Shown here piece after piece: positions 45,151 to 54,280 of a DNA stretch of 64,000 nt; positions within the stretch are counted from its first letter, which is position 1; every line of letters starts with the position of its first letter. Source of the stretch: Planctomyces sp. SH-PL14 (lineage in GTDB: Bacteria; Planctomycetota; Planctomycetia; Planctomycetales; Planctomycetaceae); the NCBI RefSeq assembly GCF_001610835.1, contig NZ_CP011270.1, positions 3,676,001 through 3,740,000 on the forward strand, in the 5' to 3' direction. Position numbers and translations under genes: made by a program. The notes under the pieces are model-generated. The model saw only the letters and a list, made by a program, of their open reading frames with translations, made no database searches and had not been told where the DNA came from.

Positions 45151-46490
45151 CCACCCACGACGACTGGTGGGCCATCTGGCTCGGCGCCCTGATCCTCGTC
45201 GGAGCCACCATCGCCGTCCTCGCCTTCGGCCCGGTCAAGTTCGTCGACGGCAAAGCGGCCCTCCCGTCCGCCCTCAAGAACTGGATCGCCAAGCCCGAAA
45301 CCTGGGCCTCCAACCCACTCGACGCCTTCACCAAGAGCGGCAAATCGCTCCTCCCCGGCATCGCCGCCATGGGGGGCCTCCTGCTCGCCCTCTTCACCGG
45401 AGCCCAGACCCTGCGGGGCCACAACCCCCTCCGCTTCACGATCGCCTTCCTCGGCGTCTTCCTCCTCGGCGTCGCGTCGTTTGTTCTCGCGGGCCAGCAC
45501 CTCCTGCACTACTACAACCTGGAATACGTCCTCTGGGCCCTCGTGCTCGGAATGGTCATCAGCAACACCATCGGCACCCCGGGCTTCCTCAAACCGGCCG
45601 TGCTCCCCGAGTTCTACATCAAGACCGGCCTCGTCCTCCTCGGAGCCGAAGTCCTCTTCGGCCTGTTGTTCCGGCTCGGGCTTCCCGGAATGGTCGTCTC
45701 CTGGATCACGACCCCCATCGTATTCCTCCTCTCGTACCTCTTCGGCCAGAAGGTCCTCCGGATCGAATCCCGCTCGCTGAACATCGTCATCTCGGCTGAC
45801 ATGTCGGTCTGCGGCGCCTCGGCCGCCATCGCGACCGGCGCCGCCTGCCGGGCGAAGAAGGAAGAGGTCTCCCTCGCCGTCGGGCTCTCGCTCGCCTTCA
45901 CCGCGATCATGATGATCGTCCAGCCGATCTTCATCCGCGCCGTCGACATGGATCCCGTGGTCGCCGGAGCCTGGATGGGAGGGACCATCGACTCGACCGG
46001 CGCCGTCGCCGCGGCCGGGAAACTGGTGGGGGGCGAAGCGGAGAAGGTCGCCGTCACGGTCAAGATGATCCAGAACGTCCTGATCGGCGTGATGGCCTTC
46101 GCCGTCGCGGTCTACTGGACGACCAAGGTCGAAGTCGTCCCCAACGGCCCGCCGCCCACGCTGTGGGAAGTCTGGTACCGCTTCCCCAAGTTCGTCCTGG
46201 GCTTCCTCGCCGCTTCGATCATCTTCTCGATCCTGTACGCGGTCCTGCCGCAAGGCGAGGCCCTCGTCCAGGACCTCATCACCAAGGGCGTCACCTCCCC
46301 GATCCGCGTCTGGCTGTTCTGCCTGGCCTTCGTCGCCATCGGCCTCGAAACGAACTTCCGGGAGCTCCTCCCGTACATGAAGGCCGGCAAACCCCTCACG
46401 CTCTACGTCGTCGGCCAGACCCTCAACCTCGTCCTCAGCTTCATCATGTCCTGGATCGCCTTCGGCTGGCTCTGGAAGGGAGTGCTGTGA
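45030..46490 (+). CDS. YeiH/UPF0324 family transporter
   Basis: 486 residues. A Pro/Ala/Ser-rich cytosolic N-terminus precedes about 10-12 membrane segments. The motif SADMSVCGASAAIATGAA and the segments GMVISNTIGTPGFLKPAVLP and MGGTIDSTGAVAAAGKLV match the UPF0324/YeiH family of putative sulfate or anion exporters. Transport direction and substrate are not certain. The start ATG 45030 has AGGAA 6 bases upstream; it overlaps the end of the upstream open frame. An inverted repeat follows. Confidence 0.87.
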   Translation: MSSTVPASSPAAPFASTPNSPATPSDSAPPPPPRSLWHEMTTHDDWWAIWLGALILVGATIAVLAFGPVKFVDGKAALPSALKNWIAKPETWASNPLDAFTKSGKSLLPGIAAMGGLLLALFTGAQTLRGHNPLRFTIAFLGVFLLGVASFVLAGQHLLHYYNLEYVLWALVLGMVISNTIGTPGFLKPAVLPEFYIKTGLVLLGAEVLFGLLFRLGLPGMVVSWITTPIVFLLSYLFGQKVLRIESRSLNIVISADMSVCGASAAIATGAACRAKKEEVSLAVGLSLAFTAIMMIVQPIFIRAVDMDPVVAGAWMGGTIDSTGAVAAAGKLVGGEAEKVAVTVKMIQNVLIGVMAFAVAVYWTTKVEVVPNGPPPTLWEVWYRFPKFVLGFLAASIIFSILYAVLPQGEALVQDLITKGVTSPIRVWLFCLAFVAIGLETNFRELLPYMKAGKPLTLYVVGQTLNLVLSFIMSWIAFGWLWKGVL

Positions 46491-46493
46491 GGA

Positions 46494-46588
46494 GGGGACT
46501 AGGGTCCAGGGACTAGAGTCTAGAGACCCAAACTTCATCAACTCATCCCACAGTCCTCTCCCCTCCCTCGTCCCTAGACCCTAGTCCT
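46494..46588. repeat. Intergenic inverted repeat
   Basis: Arms GGGGACTAGGGTCCAGGGA (46494-46512) and TCCCTAGACCCTAGTCC (46570-46588) pair imperfectly around a 57-base loop that itself contains GACTAGAGTC. The element begins 4 bp after the YeiH stop and ends before the ABC gene, so it may act as a terminator or mRNA stabiliser. It is distinct from R. Confidence 0.65.
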
Positions 46589-46600
46589 CCCCCCCCCCCA

Positions 46601-47302
46601 ATGCCTCTCGCCGCCAAGCTCGTCGATCTCCACAAGTCCTACGACCTCGGGGCGGTGATCGTCCACGCGCTGCGGGGGGTGTCGCTCGATGTCCCCGAGG
46701 GGGACTTCCTGGCCATCATGGGGACGTCGGGAAGCGGCAAGAGCACGATGCTCAACCTGCTCGGAGCCCTCGACCGGCCGACGAAGGGGAAATACTACCT
46801 GGGGGGCCGCGACGTCTCGGAGATGACCGACGACGAGCTCTCGCTGGCCCGCAACGCGATGATCGGGTTCATCTTCCAGTCGTTCAACCTGATCCCGCAG
46901 TACACGGTCCTCGAGAACATCGAAGTCCCGCTGACCTACCGCATGGGGCAATCGGGGATCACTCGCGAAGACCGGACGCGGTGTCTGCGGCTCGCCGAGC
47001 GGGTGGGCCTCTCGACCCGGCTCGACCACCGGCCGATGCAGCTCTCCGGGGGGCAGCAGCAGCGGGTCGCCATCGCCCGCGCCCTCGTCAACAACCCCAC
47101 GATCGTCCTGGCGGACGAACCGACCGGAAACCTCGACTCGGCAACCGGCGAAGAGATCATGGAGTTCCTCTGCGAGCTCAACCGCGAGGGCCGGACCATC
47201 ATCATGGTGACCCACGAGCCGGACATCGCCCGCCGGGCCAAACGGCAGATCTACATGAAGGACGGCGCCATCGCCGGAGAGGGGGTCTTCCCGGGCCACT
47301 GA
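46601..47302 (+). CDS. ABC transporter ATP-binding protein (LolD/MacB type)
   Basis: 233 residues. Walker A is GTSGSGKST, the signature is LSGGQQQRVAIARALVNNP, Walker B is IVLADEPTGNLD, and the H-loop is in MVTHEPD. The size and 'LNLLGALDRPTKG' region are those of LolD/MacB/FtsE-type ATPases that power extrusion or lipoprotein release with an FtsX-like permease. No permease gene follows in this window, so it is an orphan here. The next gene is on the opposite strand. Confidence 0.92.
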   Translation: MPLAAKLVDLHKSYDLGAVIVHALRGVSLDVPEGDFLAIMGTSGSGKSTMLNLLGALDRPTKGKYYLGGRDVSEMTDDELSLARNAMIGFIFQSFNLIPQYTVLENIEVPLTYRMGQSGITREDRTRCLRLAERVGLSTRLDHRPMQLSGGQQQRVAIARALVNNPTIVLADEPTGNLDSATGEEIMEFLCELNREGRTIIMVTHEPDIARRAKRQIYMKDGAIAGEGVFPGH

Positions 47303-47304
47303 AT

Positions 47305-47350
47305 GAGAGAGGCGGAAGACGGAAGGCTTAAGGCGGAAGGAAGAGTCAGA
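47305..47350 (-). repeat. Short repeat B, copy B2
   Basis: On the minus strand CTTCCGCCTTAAGCCTTCCG, then TCTTCCGCCTC. It follows the stop of the ABC ATPase and precedes the convergent slyX stop. Related to B1 and B3. Confidence 0.6.
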
Positions 47351-47389
47351 TTGTGCAGGTTCCTGCCTGCTCCGATCTTCGATCTCTCC

Positions 47390-47605
47390 TTAACGCCCTC
47401 CGTAATGCGGCGGCTTCTCCGCCGCTGGATCGCGCGGCGCGACGGCATGGTCTTCGAACTCCGACCGGAACCGCATCAGCTCCGTTCGCAGCCGGGCGAT
47501 CTCAGCCTGCTGTCCCAGGACCGCCTTGTTGAGCTGCTCCACGTCATACTGCACATGCATCAGCAGCGACTCAACCGCCGCCAGCCGTTCGGATTCCTGA
47601 GCCAT
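47390..47605 (-). CDS. slyX: SlyX-family protein
   Basis: 71 residues. The SlyX pattern is an N-terminal coiled coil (RLAAVESLLMHVQYDVEQLN, LRTELMRFRSE) ending in the hallmark PPHY (EKPPHYGGR). Its role is not well understood. The start ATG 47605 fits the family length; the frame extends upstream to 47734 with unrelated residues. It is convergent with the ABC ATPase gene. It should be cytosolic. Confidence 0.85.
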   Translation of the reverse strand: MAQESERLAAVESLLMHVQYDVEQLNKAVLGQQAEIARLRTELMRFRSEFEDHAVAPRDPAAEKPPHYGGR

Positions 47606-47948
47606 CGGATGCCTCAATGAGTTCGTCGGAGCCCGCCAGCATACTCTCGCGGGAGAGAGAATGCGTTCGTCGTGCCGATGGAAGATGGGAAGCAACCGCA
47701 TAACGGACTCAACCACGTCAACGAACCGTGACACGCTGTTGGTCTTCGATTACGCTCCTGCGAAGGATGTGGACCGTTGAACAAGGCCCGTCGCTCGGGA
47801 TGCATTCGCAACGAGCCGGCGGCGATCGCGGCTCGAGAGTCGCCACCTCGAAGCCTCGTCGGAGTCGGACGGCGGCATCCGTGTCCCGGATCCCTCCCCT
47901 TCCTGCGCTATCTCTCCTCGCGCCCTCCCCCCCTCCCCCGATTCTCGG
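47606..47948. promoter_or_regulatory. Divergent region between slyX and ECF sigma genes
   Basis: A 343-bp gap between divergent starts. It should contain the ECF sigma factor's promoter, possibly autoregulated as is usual for such genes, but I cannot assign hexamers. No R repeat or RNA gene is seen. Confidence 0.35.
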
Positions 47949-48548
47949 ATGAGTGATCTTTCCGACGATTCGATTTCCGGCTGGCTCCAGCAGTTGCAGG
48001 CGGGAGACGCAGCGGCCATCCGGGAACTGTGGGAGAAGTTCTTCTCGAAGCTCGTCGCCGCCTCGGAAGCGCAGATGCGCAAGCTCCCCCCCATCTCGGC
48101 CGATGGAGAGGACGTGGCGGCCAGCGTCTTCCGCAGCATCTGGAACGGGGCCCGGGAGGGGCGGTTCCGCGAGCTGAAGAACCTGGACGAGGTATGGTGG
48201 TGCCTGCTCCGGATGGCCAAGCGGAAATGCATCGACCGCGTGCGGAACGAGGGGGCCCAGAAGCGGGGGGGAAAGTCGCAGATCCTCCCGCTGGAAGGGA
48301 TCCCGGCCGAGGAGTTCCGCAAGCTCGTCTCCGAGGAGCCGGATCCGGAGTTCGTGGCGACATTCAACGAAGAGCTTTTTCGGCTGGCCGATCTGTTGCC
48401 TGACAAAACGGCTAAAGAGATTGCGGTTCTTACGGTAGAGGGCCATTCCGCCGAGGAGATCGCTCCGATCCTGGGACTCTCATTGTCGTCCGTGTATCGG
48501 AAGCTGCGAATCGTGCGGAAGATCTGGAAGAACGAGCTGGATACATGA
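47949..48548 (+). CDS. ECF-type RNA polymerase sigma factor
   Basis: 199 residues. Sigma region 2 includes DGEDVAASVFRSIWNG and WWCLLRMAKRKCIDRVR, and region 4 includes EIAVLTVEGHSAEEIAPILGLSLSSVYRKLRIVRKIW. It recruits RNA polymerase to alternative promoters. The gene overlaps the downstream kinase start by 4 bp (ATGA), so the two are translationally coupled; in planctomycetes such ECF factors are thought to be controlled by a partner Ser/Thr kinase rather than an anti-sigma factor. No anti-sigma domain is seen in the sigma protein. Confidence 0.92.
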   Translation: MSDLSDDSISGWLQQLQAGDAAAIRELWEKFFSKLVAASEAQMRKLPPISADGEDVAASVFRSIWNGAREGRFRELKNLDEVWWCLLRMAKRKCIDRVRNEGAQKRGGKSQILPLEGIPAEEFRKLVSEEPDPEFVATFNEELFRLADLLPDKTAKEIAVLTVEGHSAEEIAPILGLSLSSVYRKLRIVRKIWKNELDT

Positions 48549-50938
48549 ATCAGGATGAGTTTTCGACCGGGCCCACGGATGACGCAGCGGCGACCGGCAG
48601 CCCGTCTCGTCAGGACGGAGGAGGAGTAGGAAGAGGAGGGGGGGCCGACATCGAAGTCGACCTGCTGGTCGACTCGGTCTGCGACGCCTTCGAGAGCGCC
48701 TGGCAATCGGGAAAGCGACCGGAACTCGCGGATTTTCTCACCGACACGCAGCTCCCGACCTCCACGCTGTTCGTGGAGTTGGTCCAGATCGACATGGACT
48801 ACCGCCGCCGGACCGGCGAGCGCATCACCATCGAGGAGTACGCCGCCCGTTATCCGAAGTTCGGCGACGTCCTTTCGCACCTCGGCCCCGCCCTCGAAGC
48901 GGCGTCGGTCCCGGCCGCCGGCGAACGACCGGCCCAGGTCCTGGGGCGGTTCGAGCTGGTCGCTCCGGTCGGCGAGGGGACGTTCGGCGTCGTCTGGAAA
49001 GCCCGCGACACGAAGCTGCGGACCTGGGTGGCGATCAAGCGGTTCCGCGAGTCGATCCTGCTCCAGAACCGCGAGCTGTTCGCCCGCGAGGCCCGGGCCC
49101 TGCAGAAGCTGCACCATCCCAACGTCGTTCAGCTTCGCGAGCTGAGCCAGGGGGCCCTGACCGACTACATCGTCTTCGAGTTCGTCGAGGGGCAGAACCT
49201 CCGGACGATCCTCGAAGAGGGGGACGCCGCCCCGCTGGCCCCGGAGCGGGCCGCGCGGATCGCCCTGCAGCTGGCCGAAGGTCTGCAGCACGTTCACACC
49301 CATGGAATCATTCACCGGGACGTGAAGCCGGCGAACGTGATGCTCACGCCGGACGGAACGGCCAAGATCCTGGACTTTGGCCTGGCCCGGCATGCCGACT
49401 CCGCTTCGACGATCGCGGGAAAGGACCGCCTGCTGGGAACCGTGCCGTACATGAGCCCCGAACAGTGCCGGGGTCCGTCGGTGGCGGCGGTGACGGACGT
49501 GTATTCGCTCGGCGTCGTCCTTTACGAGATGCTGGCCGGCCGCCGGCCGTTTGAAGGGAGCGCGACCGACCTGATGGCCCGCATCCCGCAGGGGAACCCG
49601 CCCCCCTTGGATGCCCCGCCGGTCCTCCAGGCGATCGTCCGCCGGGCCATGGAAGTGGACCCGCGGGACCGGTACGGCTCGGCCGCGGAGATGGCCGCGG
49701 ACCTGACACGGTTCTTCGAACAGAAGCCTTTGCCGTGCCGCTGGCGTCCGGGCCGTCAACTGGCCAAGACTGTTGGAAACCGTCGGGATTTTCTCGTCGC
49801 CGGCCTCGGCATGCTGGCTACGGGCGCGGCGACCTGGGCGTTCGTCAACCGCTCCCCTCCGCTGGACGACGGAAAGGTCACCGTCAAGCTGACGACGGAT
49901 CCGCCGGGAGCCCGGCTCTCGTTCATCCCCCTGGACCGGGCGAACGGGCGGCCGCAGGCGGAATTCATTGAGCACGCCCCCATGCTCAGCCCCGTAACGA
50001 TCCGCCTGGCTCCGAGAGACTACCTCGTCGTGGCCACGCTCGGCGACAAGATGGAGCGATTCCACGAGGTCTACCGCCACGTTCCGGCGAACGCGGAGAA
50101 GGCAAAGCAGCCCTGGCGTCACACCCTCTGCCGCGAGGACGACCAGGGAGCCATCCTGCTGATCGACATCCAGATTCCGGAAGCCTCCGTCACGAACTCG
50201 ATGGTGCAGGTGGAGGGAGCCCGGGATTTCAACTGGGCATGGTGGAAAGACGGCGAACAGCGGATGACCATTCCAGACTTCTGGGTCGATCCCTTCGAGT
50301 TTACGGTCGCCGAGTTCCGCCGGATCCAGGAGCGAGGCCTGTCCCTGGCGACAGCCAAAAGGCTGACGGACCAACTCAGCCAGAACAAGCCGGACGACTT
50401 TGCGATGGGATGGATGTCGTTCGATGAGGCGGTGCAGCGGGCGGAAAACTCGGGAAAGCGCCTGCTCCACGAATGGGAGCACGACTACCTCTCATCCAAC
50501 CGGGGGACGACTCGATACCCCTGGGGAAACACCCCCTACGATCAGATGGAGTTTCCACCAGCCCTCGGACCGATCGGGGACGTGCCGTTCGACCAGGTCC
50601 ACACCAAGGGAGGGGTCGTCCACGGACTCTGCTCGAACGTCGATGAATGGGTCGATTCCTATCATCTCCTGCGGCCGGAGATCTGGAGCGCAGACGGCGC
50701 CGCACAGAAGGGAGACATGAGCCTGCGACACCTTCGCGGAAATCTGCCCCTTCTGCGAGCCCCCGAGAACATGTCCCAGAATTCGCCCCAGGAAGAACAG
50801 GGCTACTACCCGCTCAGACAACTCCGATGGCGATACGACATGTCGGAAACCCTGGGTTTCCGCTGCGCCCGAAGCGTTCGGCCTCGACTGCTGCCGAGCG
50901 ACTTTGTTCGCGAGATTCGTCCGGCGGCAAACAGGTGA
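48545..50938 (+). CDS. Ser/Thr kinase fused to formylglycine-enzyme-like domain
   Basis: 797 residues. The kinase domain has loop GEGTFG at 143-148, K165 in VAIKRF, HRDVKPAN near 257, DFG at 277-279 and SPEQ. A single hydrophobic segment (about 414-432) suggests a membrane anchor. It is followed by a beta-rich linker and a C-terminal FGE-type domain (WGNTPYDQMEFPPALG, NVDEWVDSY and LGFRCARSVRP). The FGE-like half would lie outside the cytoplasm and may bind a ligand; catalytic formylglycine generation is unlikely here. Coupled to the ECF sigma gene, it probably transmits an envelope signal to that sigma factor. Confidence 0.9.
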   Translation: MNQDEFSTGPTDDAAATGSPSRQDGGGVGRGGGADIEVDLLVDSVCDAFESAWQSGKRPELADFLTDTQLPTSTLFVELVQIDMDYRRRTGERITIEEYAARYPKFGDVLSHLGPALEAASVPAAGERPAQVLGRFELVAPVGEGTFGVVWKARDTKLRTWVAIKRFRESILLQNRELFAREARALQKLHHPNVVQLRELSQGALTDYIVFEFVEGQNLRTILEEGDAAPLAPERAARIALQLAEGLQHVHTHGIIHRDVKPANVMLTPDGTAKILDFGLARHADSASTIAGKDRLLGTVPYMSPEQCRGPSVAAVTDVYSLGVVLYEMLAGRRPFEGSATDLMARIPQGNPPPLDAPPVLQAIVRRAMEVDPRDRYGSAAEMAADLTRFFEQKPLPCRWRPGRQLAKTVGNRRDFLVAGLGMLATGAATWAFVNRSPPLDDGKVTVKLTTDPPGARLSFIPLDRANGRPQAEFIEHAPMLSPVTIRLAPRDYLVVATLGDKMERFHEVYRHVPANAEKAKQPWRHTLCREDDQGAILLIDIQIPEASVTNSMVQVEGARDFNWAWWKDGEQRMTIPDFWVDPFEFTVAEFRRIQERGLSLATAKRLTDQLSQNKPDDFAMGWMSFDEAVQRAENSGKRLLHEWEHDYLSSNRGTTRYPWGNTPYDQMEFPPALGPIGDVPFDQVHTKGGVVHGLCSNVDEWVDSYHLLRPEIWSADGAAQKGDMSLRHLRGNLPLLRAPENMSQNSPQEEQGYYPLRQLRWRYDMSETLGFRCARSVRPRLLPSDFVREIRPAANR

Positions 50939-51063
50939 TCCGCCGGCCTCGTCGGCTGGCTGGCAGATCGGCACGGCCTGTCCGGCGTTGGACGTCGCCA
51001 CTCAACGGGGCGACGTCCATGGCACGATGGTCCGACGTGACGGCCGACGCGGGAGTGGTCTCG

Positions 51064-51789
51064 CTACCGAACCGTTCGCAGCAGATAGACGCTGCCGCGA
51101 TAGGTGACCTGGTAGAACCCCTGGGCGTTCTTCTTCACGCTGGAGTCCGGAACGGACGTGGCACCGGCGGCATCCCGCGTCTCGAAGCCGAACGAGATCA
51201 CGCGGTCCGCATCTCGACGCAGGGTCGAGGCCTTGGCGGCGTCCGCGTCGGGCCGGACCTCGGAGGGCTTGATCAGGAACTGATAGCAGTTCACGTAACG
51301 AGGGGCATTCTCGCCGGGCAGCTTCACACTCAGTTTCGTGACGGTTCCGACCTGCGAGGAATGGTCACGCCAGACCCCTTTCAGGTGCGTCTCGGGACTC
51401 CACCGGGTGGGGTCCTCCTTGGCCGGGGGATCGGTCACCTCAATCGCGCAGTCCGGACAGTACTCGGGACAAAGCTGGCCGGACGGAAGGATGAGCCAGT
51501 CCGCATAGGGGTTGTTGCAGTCGTTGACGCTGATTTCCGTGTAGTAGTAGCACAGGCCGGTCGGGTTCGAATCGTCGACCGGACCGAGGCACCACAGGGG
51601 GCACTTGTAGACAATGTCGGCCGAGGTCGCCTTCGCGGCACCGCCGACCACTCTTTGCGCCGCCGGCGCTGGTCCCACGTTCACCGGCGGACGGTAGACC
51701 TGGCGGTTCCGCCGCCCCGCAAACGAATCGCTCGTCAAGCCCGCGAGAATCACGGCCAGAAACAAAGGCCTCAAGCTCTTCAGGATCAC
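51064..51789 (-). CDS. Secreted Cys-rich protein of unknown function
   Basis: 241 residues. A signal peptide (SLRPLFLAVILAGLTSDSFAG) is followed by a basic/Pro linker (RRNRQVYRPPVNVGPAP). Then a Cys-rich segment (VYKCPLWCLGP, GLCYYYTEISVNDCNNP, LCPEYCPDCAIEV) with about eight cysteines suggests disulfides in an exported fold. The C-terminal half is beta-rich. No family recognised. It is convergent with the kinase gene 125 bp away and downstream of the DUF1559 gene. Confidence 0.65.
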   Translation of the reverse strand: MILKSLRPLFLAVILAGLTSDSFAGRRNRQVYRPPVNVGPAPAAQRVVGGAAKATSADIVYKCPLWCLGPVDDSNPTGLCYYYTEISVNDCNNPYADWLILPSGQLCPEYCPDCAIEVTDPPAKEDPTRWSPETHLKGVWRDHSSQVGTVTKLSVKLPGENAPRYVNCYQFLIKPSEVRPDADAAKASTLRRDADRVISFGFETRDAAGATSVPDSSVKKNAQGFYQVTYRGSVYLLRTVR

Positions 51790-51923
51790 AATGGCACTCC
51801 CTCACTGACAATATTCGCACCCAGCAACCGTGCTGGTACGGATCCGTCCACGACACAGCCCCAGCCCGCCCGGACCTGGGCCGATAGATTCCGATGGAGG
51901 AGGCGACTCCGAGGCGCGAGCCC

Positions 51924-52925
51924 TTAATCCACGACCACCTTCAGCCCATCATCCCGGCAAGCCATCCGCTTCAGCGCTTCGATGTCGATGTTTTCATTCA
52001 CAAAGCGAACTCCGCCGTCTGCCATGACCGTGTTCACTCCGCCTGTGTGCGAAGACGACAGCGGATTGTTCGCGCCATGATTGTCACGCACGCCTGGCTG
52101 GGAGTACGCCGAATTCGGGGAGTATCGAATTGTCGTGATGTTGAACGCCGGAGGCGGGTTTGTCCCCGCGGTCGTATGGGTGTAGAGGGGAGGAACACCC
52201 ACTCCGCTCGTCCCGGCGATCCAACCAAGGTTGAACGATCCGTCGACCCGTTTGAATTGATTCGTGGCCACGTCCCACAGCGACTTGGACGCCTCCCCGA
52301 TCGCCATGATATTGGACGTTCCGTCCGTCAGTTCGGCGATTCGAATGACAGCGTTCGGCACGAGAACGCCATCCGCGGAGATCTGCCCGGAATTCAAGTC
52401 AGGCTGGCAGCAGTCGTTGACCCGCTTCGCCGGGAAACTCCCATGCGTCGTCGCGCCCGCGATTCCCACGTAGGAACTCATCTGCGGAGTGACTCCGACA
52501 AACGTGTACGGCGGGAGGGCGTTCGACGGGCAATGAAACTGAGCGAAGACGAGATTGTTGACGATCGGACCGTTCTTGGACCCTGGAAGCGTCGGATTGC
52601 CGCTGTTAGGGGAATCCACATCCAGCTTTTCGTAGATATTCCCCTGCTCCAGGTAGGGCAACAGTCCCAGAAGCCACGAGGGGCCGACCCCCCGCTGAAC
52701 GCGGGCTCCGATCGGAAACGAACCGTGGACCTCGTGGTAATCGTGGAGCGCGATCCCGAGCTGCTTCAGGTTGTTCTGGCAGCGCGAACGGTTCGCCGCC
52801 TCCCGCGCCTGCTGAACGGCGGGCAGAAGGATCGCCACCAGAACGGCGATGATCGCAATGACAACCAGCAGCTCGATCAGCGTAAATCCACGCTGGCGGC
52901 GGCAGAATTCTCCTGGAGGCAGCAC
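51924..52925 (-). CDS. DUF1559 prepilin-like secreted protein
   Basis: 333 residues. The N-terminus has a type IV pilin-like methylation motif RQRGFTLIELLVVIAIIAV followed by the DUF1559 signature LPAVQQAREAANRSRCQNN and LKQLGIALHDYHEVHGSFP. The C-terminal end contains HTGGVNTVMADGGVRFVNENID, another hallmark. Such proteins are abundant in planctomycetes and are probably exported or pilus-related; precise function unknown. I chose GTG at 52925: AGGGAG sits about 5-7 bases upstream and the leader is then short, as expected; ATG starts further upstream give an implausible leader. Confidence 0.87.
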   Translation of the reverse strand: MLPPGEFCRRQRGFTLIELLVVIAIIAVLVAILLPAVQQAREAANRSRCQNNLKQLGIALHDYHEVHGSFPIGARVQRGVGPSWLLGLLPYLEQGNIYEKLDVDSPNSGNPTLPGSKNGPIVNNLVFAQFHCPSNALPPYTFVGVTPQMSSYVGIAGATTHGSFPAKRVNDCCQPDLNSGQISADGVLVPNAVIRIAELTDGTSNIMAIGEASKSLWDVATNQFKRVDGSFNLGWIAGTSGVGVPPLYTHTTAGTNPPPAFNITTIRYSPNSAYSQPGVRDNHGANNPLSSSHTGGVNTVMADGGVRFVNENIDIEALKRMACRDDGLKVVVD

Positions 52926-53434
52926 GGTCGTCTCCCTACAACCGATGACCTCGCGCAAAAGGCCACCCGAAAAACAGCTTCGACACCCAGCGGACTTGAC
53001 CGGCAGGATCGCTGCCAGCCCTGGCCCGCACGACGAGAGAGATCGTCGCATGAAGTCCGCGGGGTGTCGAGTGCTGCTATTCAATACACCGCAATTTGTG
53101 GCAGGACGGTGCCACAAAGATCGCTGGATTTTCAGCGACACGCGAAAACCGCCTCCCCCTGCGTGCGGAACCAGTCCAGTCCGCCGGCCGGTCTCGTGCA
53201 TTCATCGAATCGCTCCGATAGGATCGCCGGAGCGCCGCACCTCGCGGAACGCTCAAGCCTGCCCGCCCGCACCAGACGATTGCACCCGCGATCGTGGCAC
53301 CGAGGCACGGCAGCCACCCGCGCCGGGTCACTGCACCTCGGCTCTGAACGCTTGAGCTTCCGATCCGTTTCGGACTTCGAACTCCGAAGCCCCACCCCGC
53401 CCGCCTCACCCCCTTTACGGTTGGAGAGTTCTCG
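52926..53434. other. Divergent intergenic region
   Basis: 509 bp between the DUF1559 gene (minus) and the isomerase gene (plus). It should contain both promoters. Apparent open frames through it are extensions or shadows without good composition. No R repeat or RNA gene is seen. Confidence 0.4.
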
Positions 53435-54280
53435 ATGGACAAGTGGCCGATTGGCGTGTTCACCTCGATTGATGCCGGACTCGGCGTCCACATGGATGTG
53501 GCCCAGGAACTGGGAATCCGGACAGTGCAGGTCCACGCCCCCCACGCCGGCACGCGCAATCAGGCGGCGGCCGATGCCTTCCTCAAGCGGACGGGAGACG
53601 CGGGGATCACGGTCACCTGTGTCTTCGGCGGCTTTGAGGGAGAGAGCTACGCCGACATTGCCACCACCGCGCGGACCGTCGGCCTGGTCCCCGCGGCGAC
53701 CCGCTCCGCCCGGGCCGCCGAAATGAAGGAGATCTCGGACTTCACCCGCCTGATCGGCTGCGATGTCGTCGGGATGCACATCGGCTTCGTTCCGGAGCGG
53801 GGGAGTCCGGACTACAAGGGGCTCCTCGCGACGACGCAGGACCTGCTCGACCACGTCGCCGGGAACGGGCAGCGGATGCACCTGGAAACCGGCCAGGAAA
53901 CCGCGGACCACCTGCTGGAATTCATCGGGGACGTCGGGCGGAAGAATCTGTTCATCAACTTCGACCCGGCGAACATGATCCTCTACGGCACGGGGAATCC
54001 GATCGAGGCCCTCAAGAAAGTCGGGCACCTCGTGAAGAGCTGCCACTGCAAGGACGCCAAGTGGGCCCCCGAAGGACAGCGCGGCACCGGCTGGGGCCAG
54101 GAAGTTCCGCTGGGGGAAGGGGACGTCGGGATGGAGACGTACCTGCGAACGCTGAAGGAAGTCGGTTACGACGGACCGCTCACGATCGAGCGGGAGATCG
54201 CCCACGACCGCGAGCGCCAGAAGGCGGACATCGGCCACGCCGTCAAACTGTTGACCGACCTGAAAGCTAAGGTGCTGTAA
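53435..54280 (+). CDS. Sugar phosphate isomerase/epimerase-like TIM-barrel protein
   Basis: 281 residues. The pattern is that of AP endonuclease family 2/xylose isomerase-like proteins: IGVFTSIDAGLGVHMDVAQ, GCDVVGMHIGFVPE, MHLETGQETADHLLEFI with metal-ligand Glu, NLFINFDPANM, SCHCKDAK and LTIEREI. These residues usually coordinate a divalent metal in a TIM barrel. The specific sugar is unknown. It is preceded by GGAGAG about 7 bases before ATG 53435. It is likely cytosolic; no signal is seen. Confidence 0.88.
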   Translation: MDKWPIGVFTSIDAGLGVHMDVAQELGIRTVQVHAPHAGTRNQAAADAFLKRTGDAGITVTCVFGGFEGESYADIATTARTVGLVPAATRSARAAEMKEISDFTRLIGCDVVGMHIGFVPERGSPDYKGLLATTQDLLDHVAGNGQRMHLETGQETADHLLEFIGDVGRKNLFINFDPANMILYGTGNPIEALKKVGHLVKSCHCKDAKWAPEGQRGTGWGQEVPLGEGDVGMETYLRTLKEVGYDGPLTIEREIAHDRERQKADIGHAVKLLTDLKAKVL

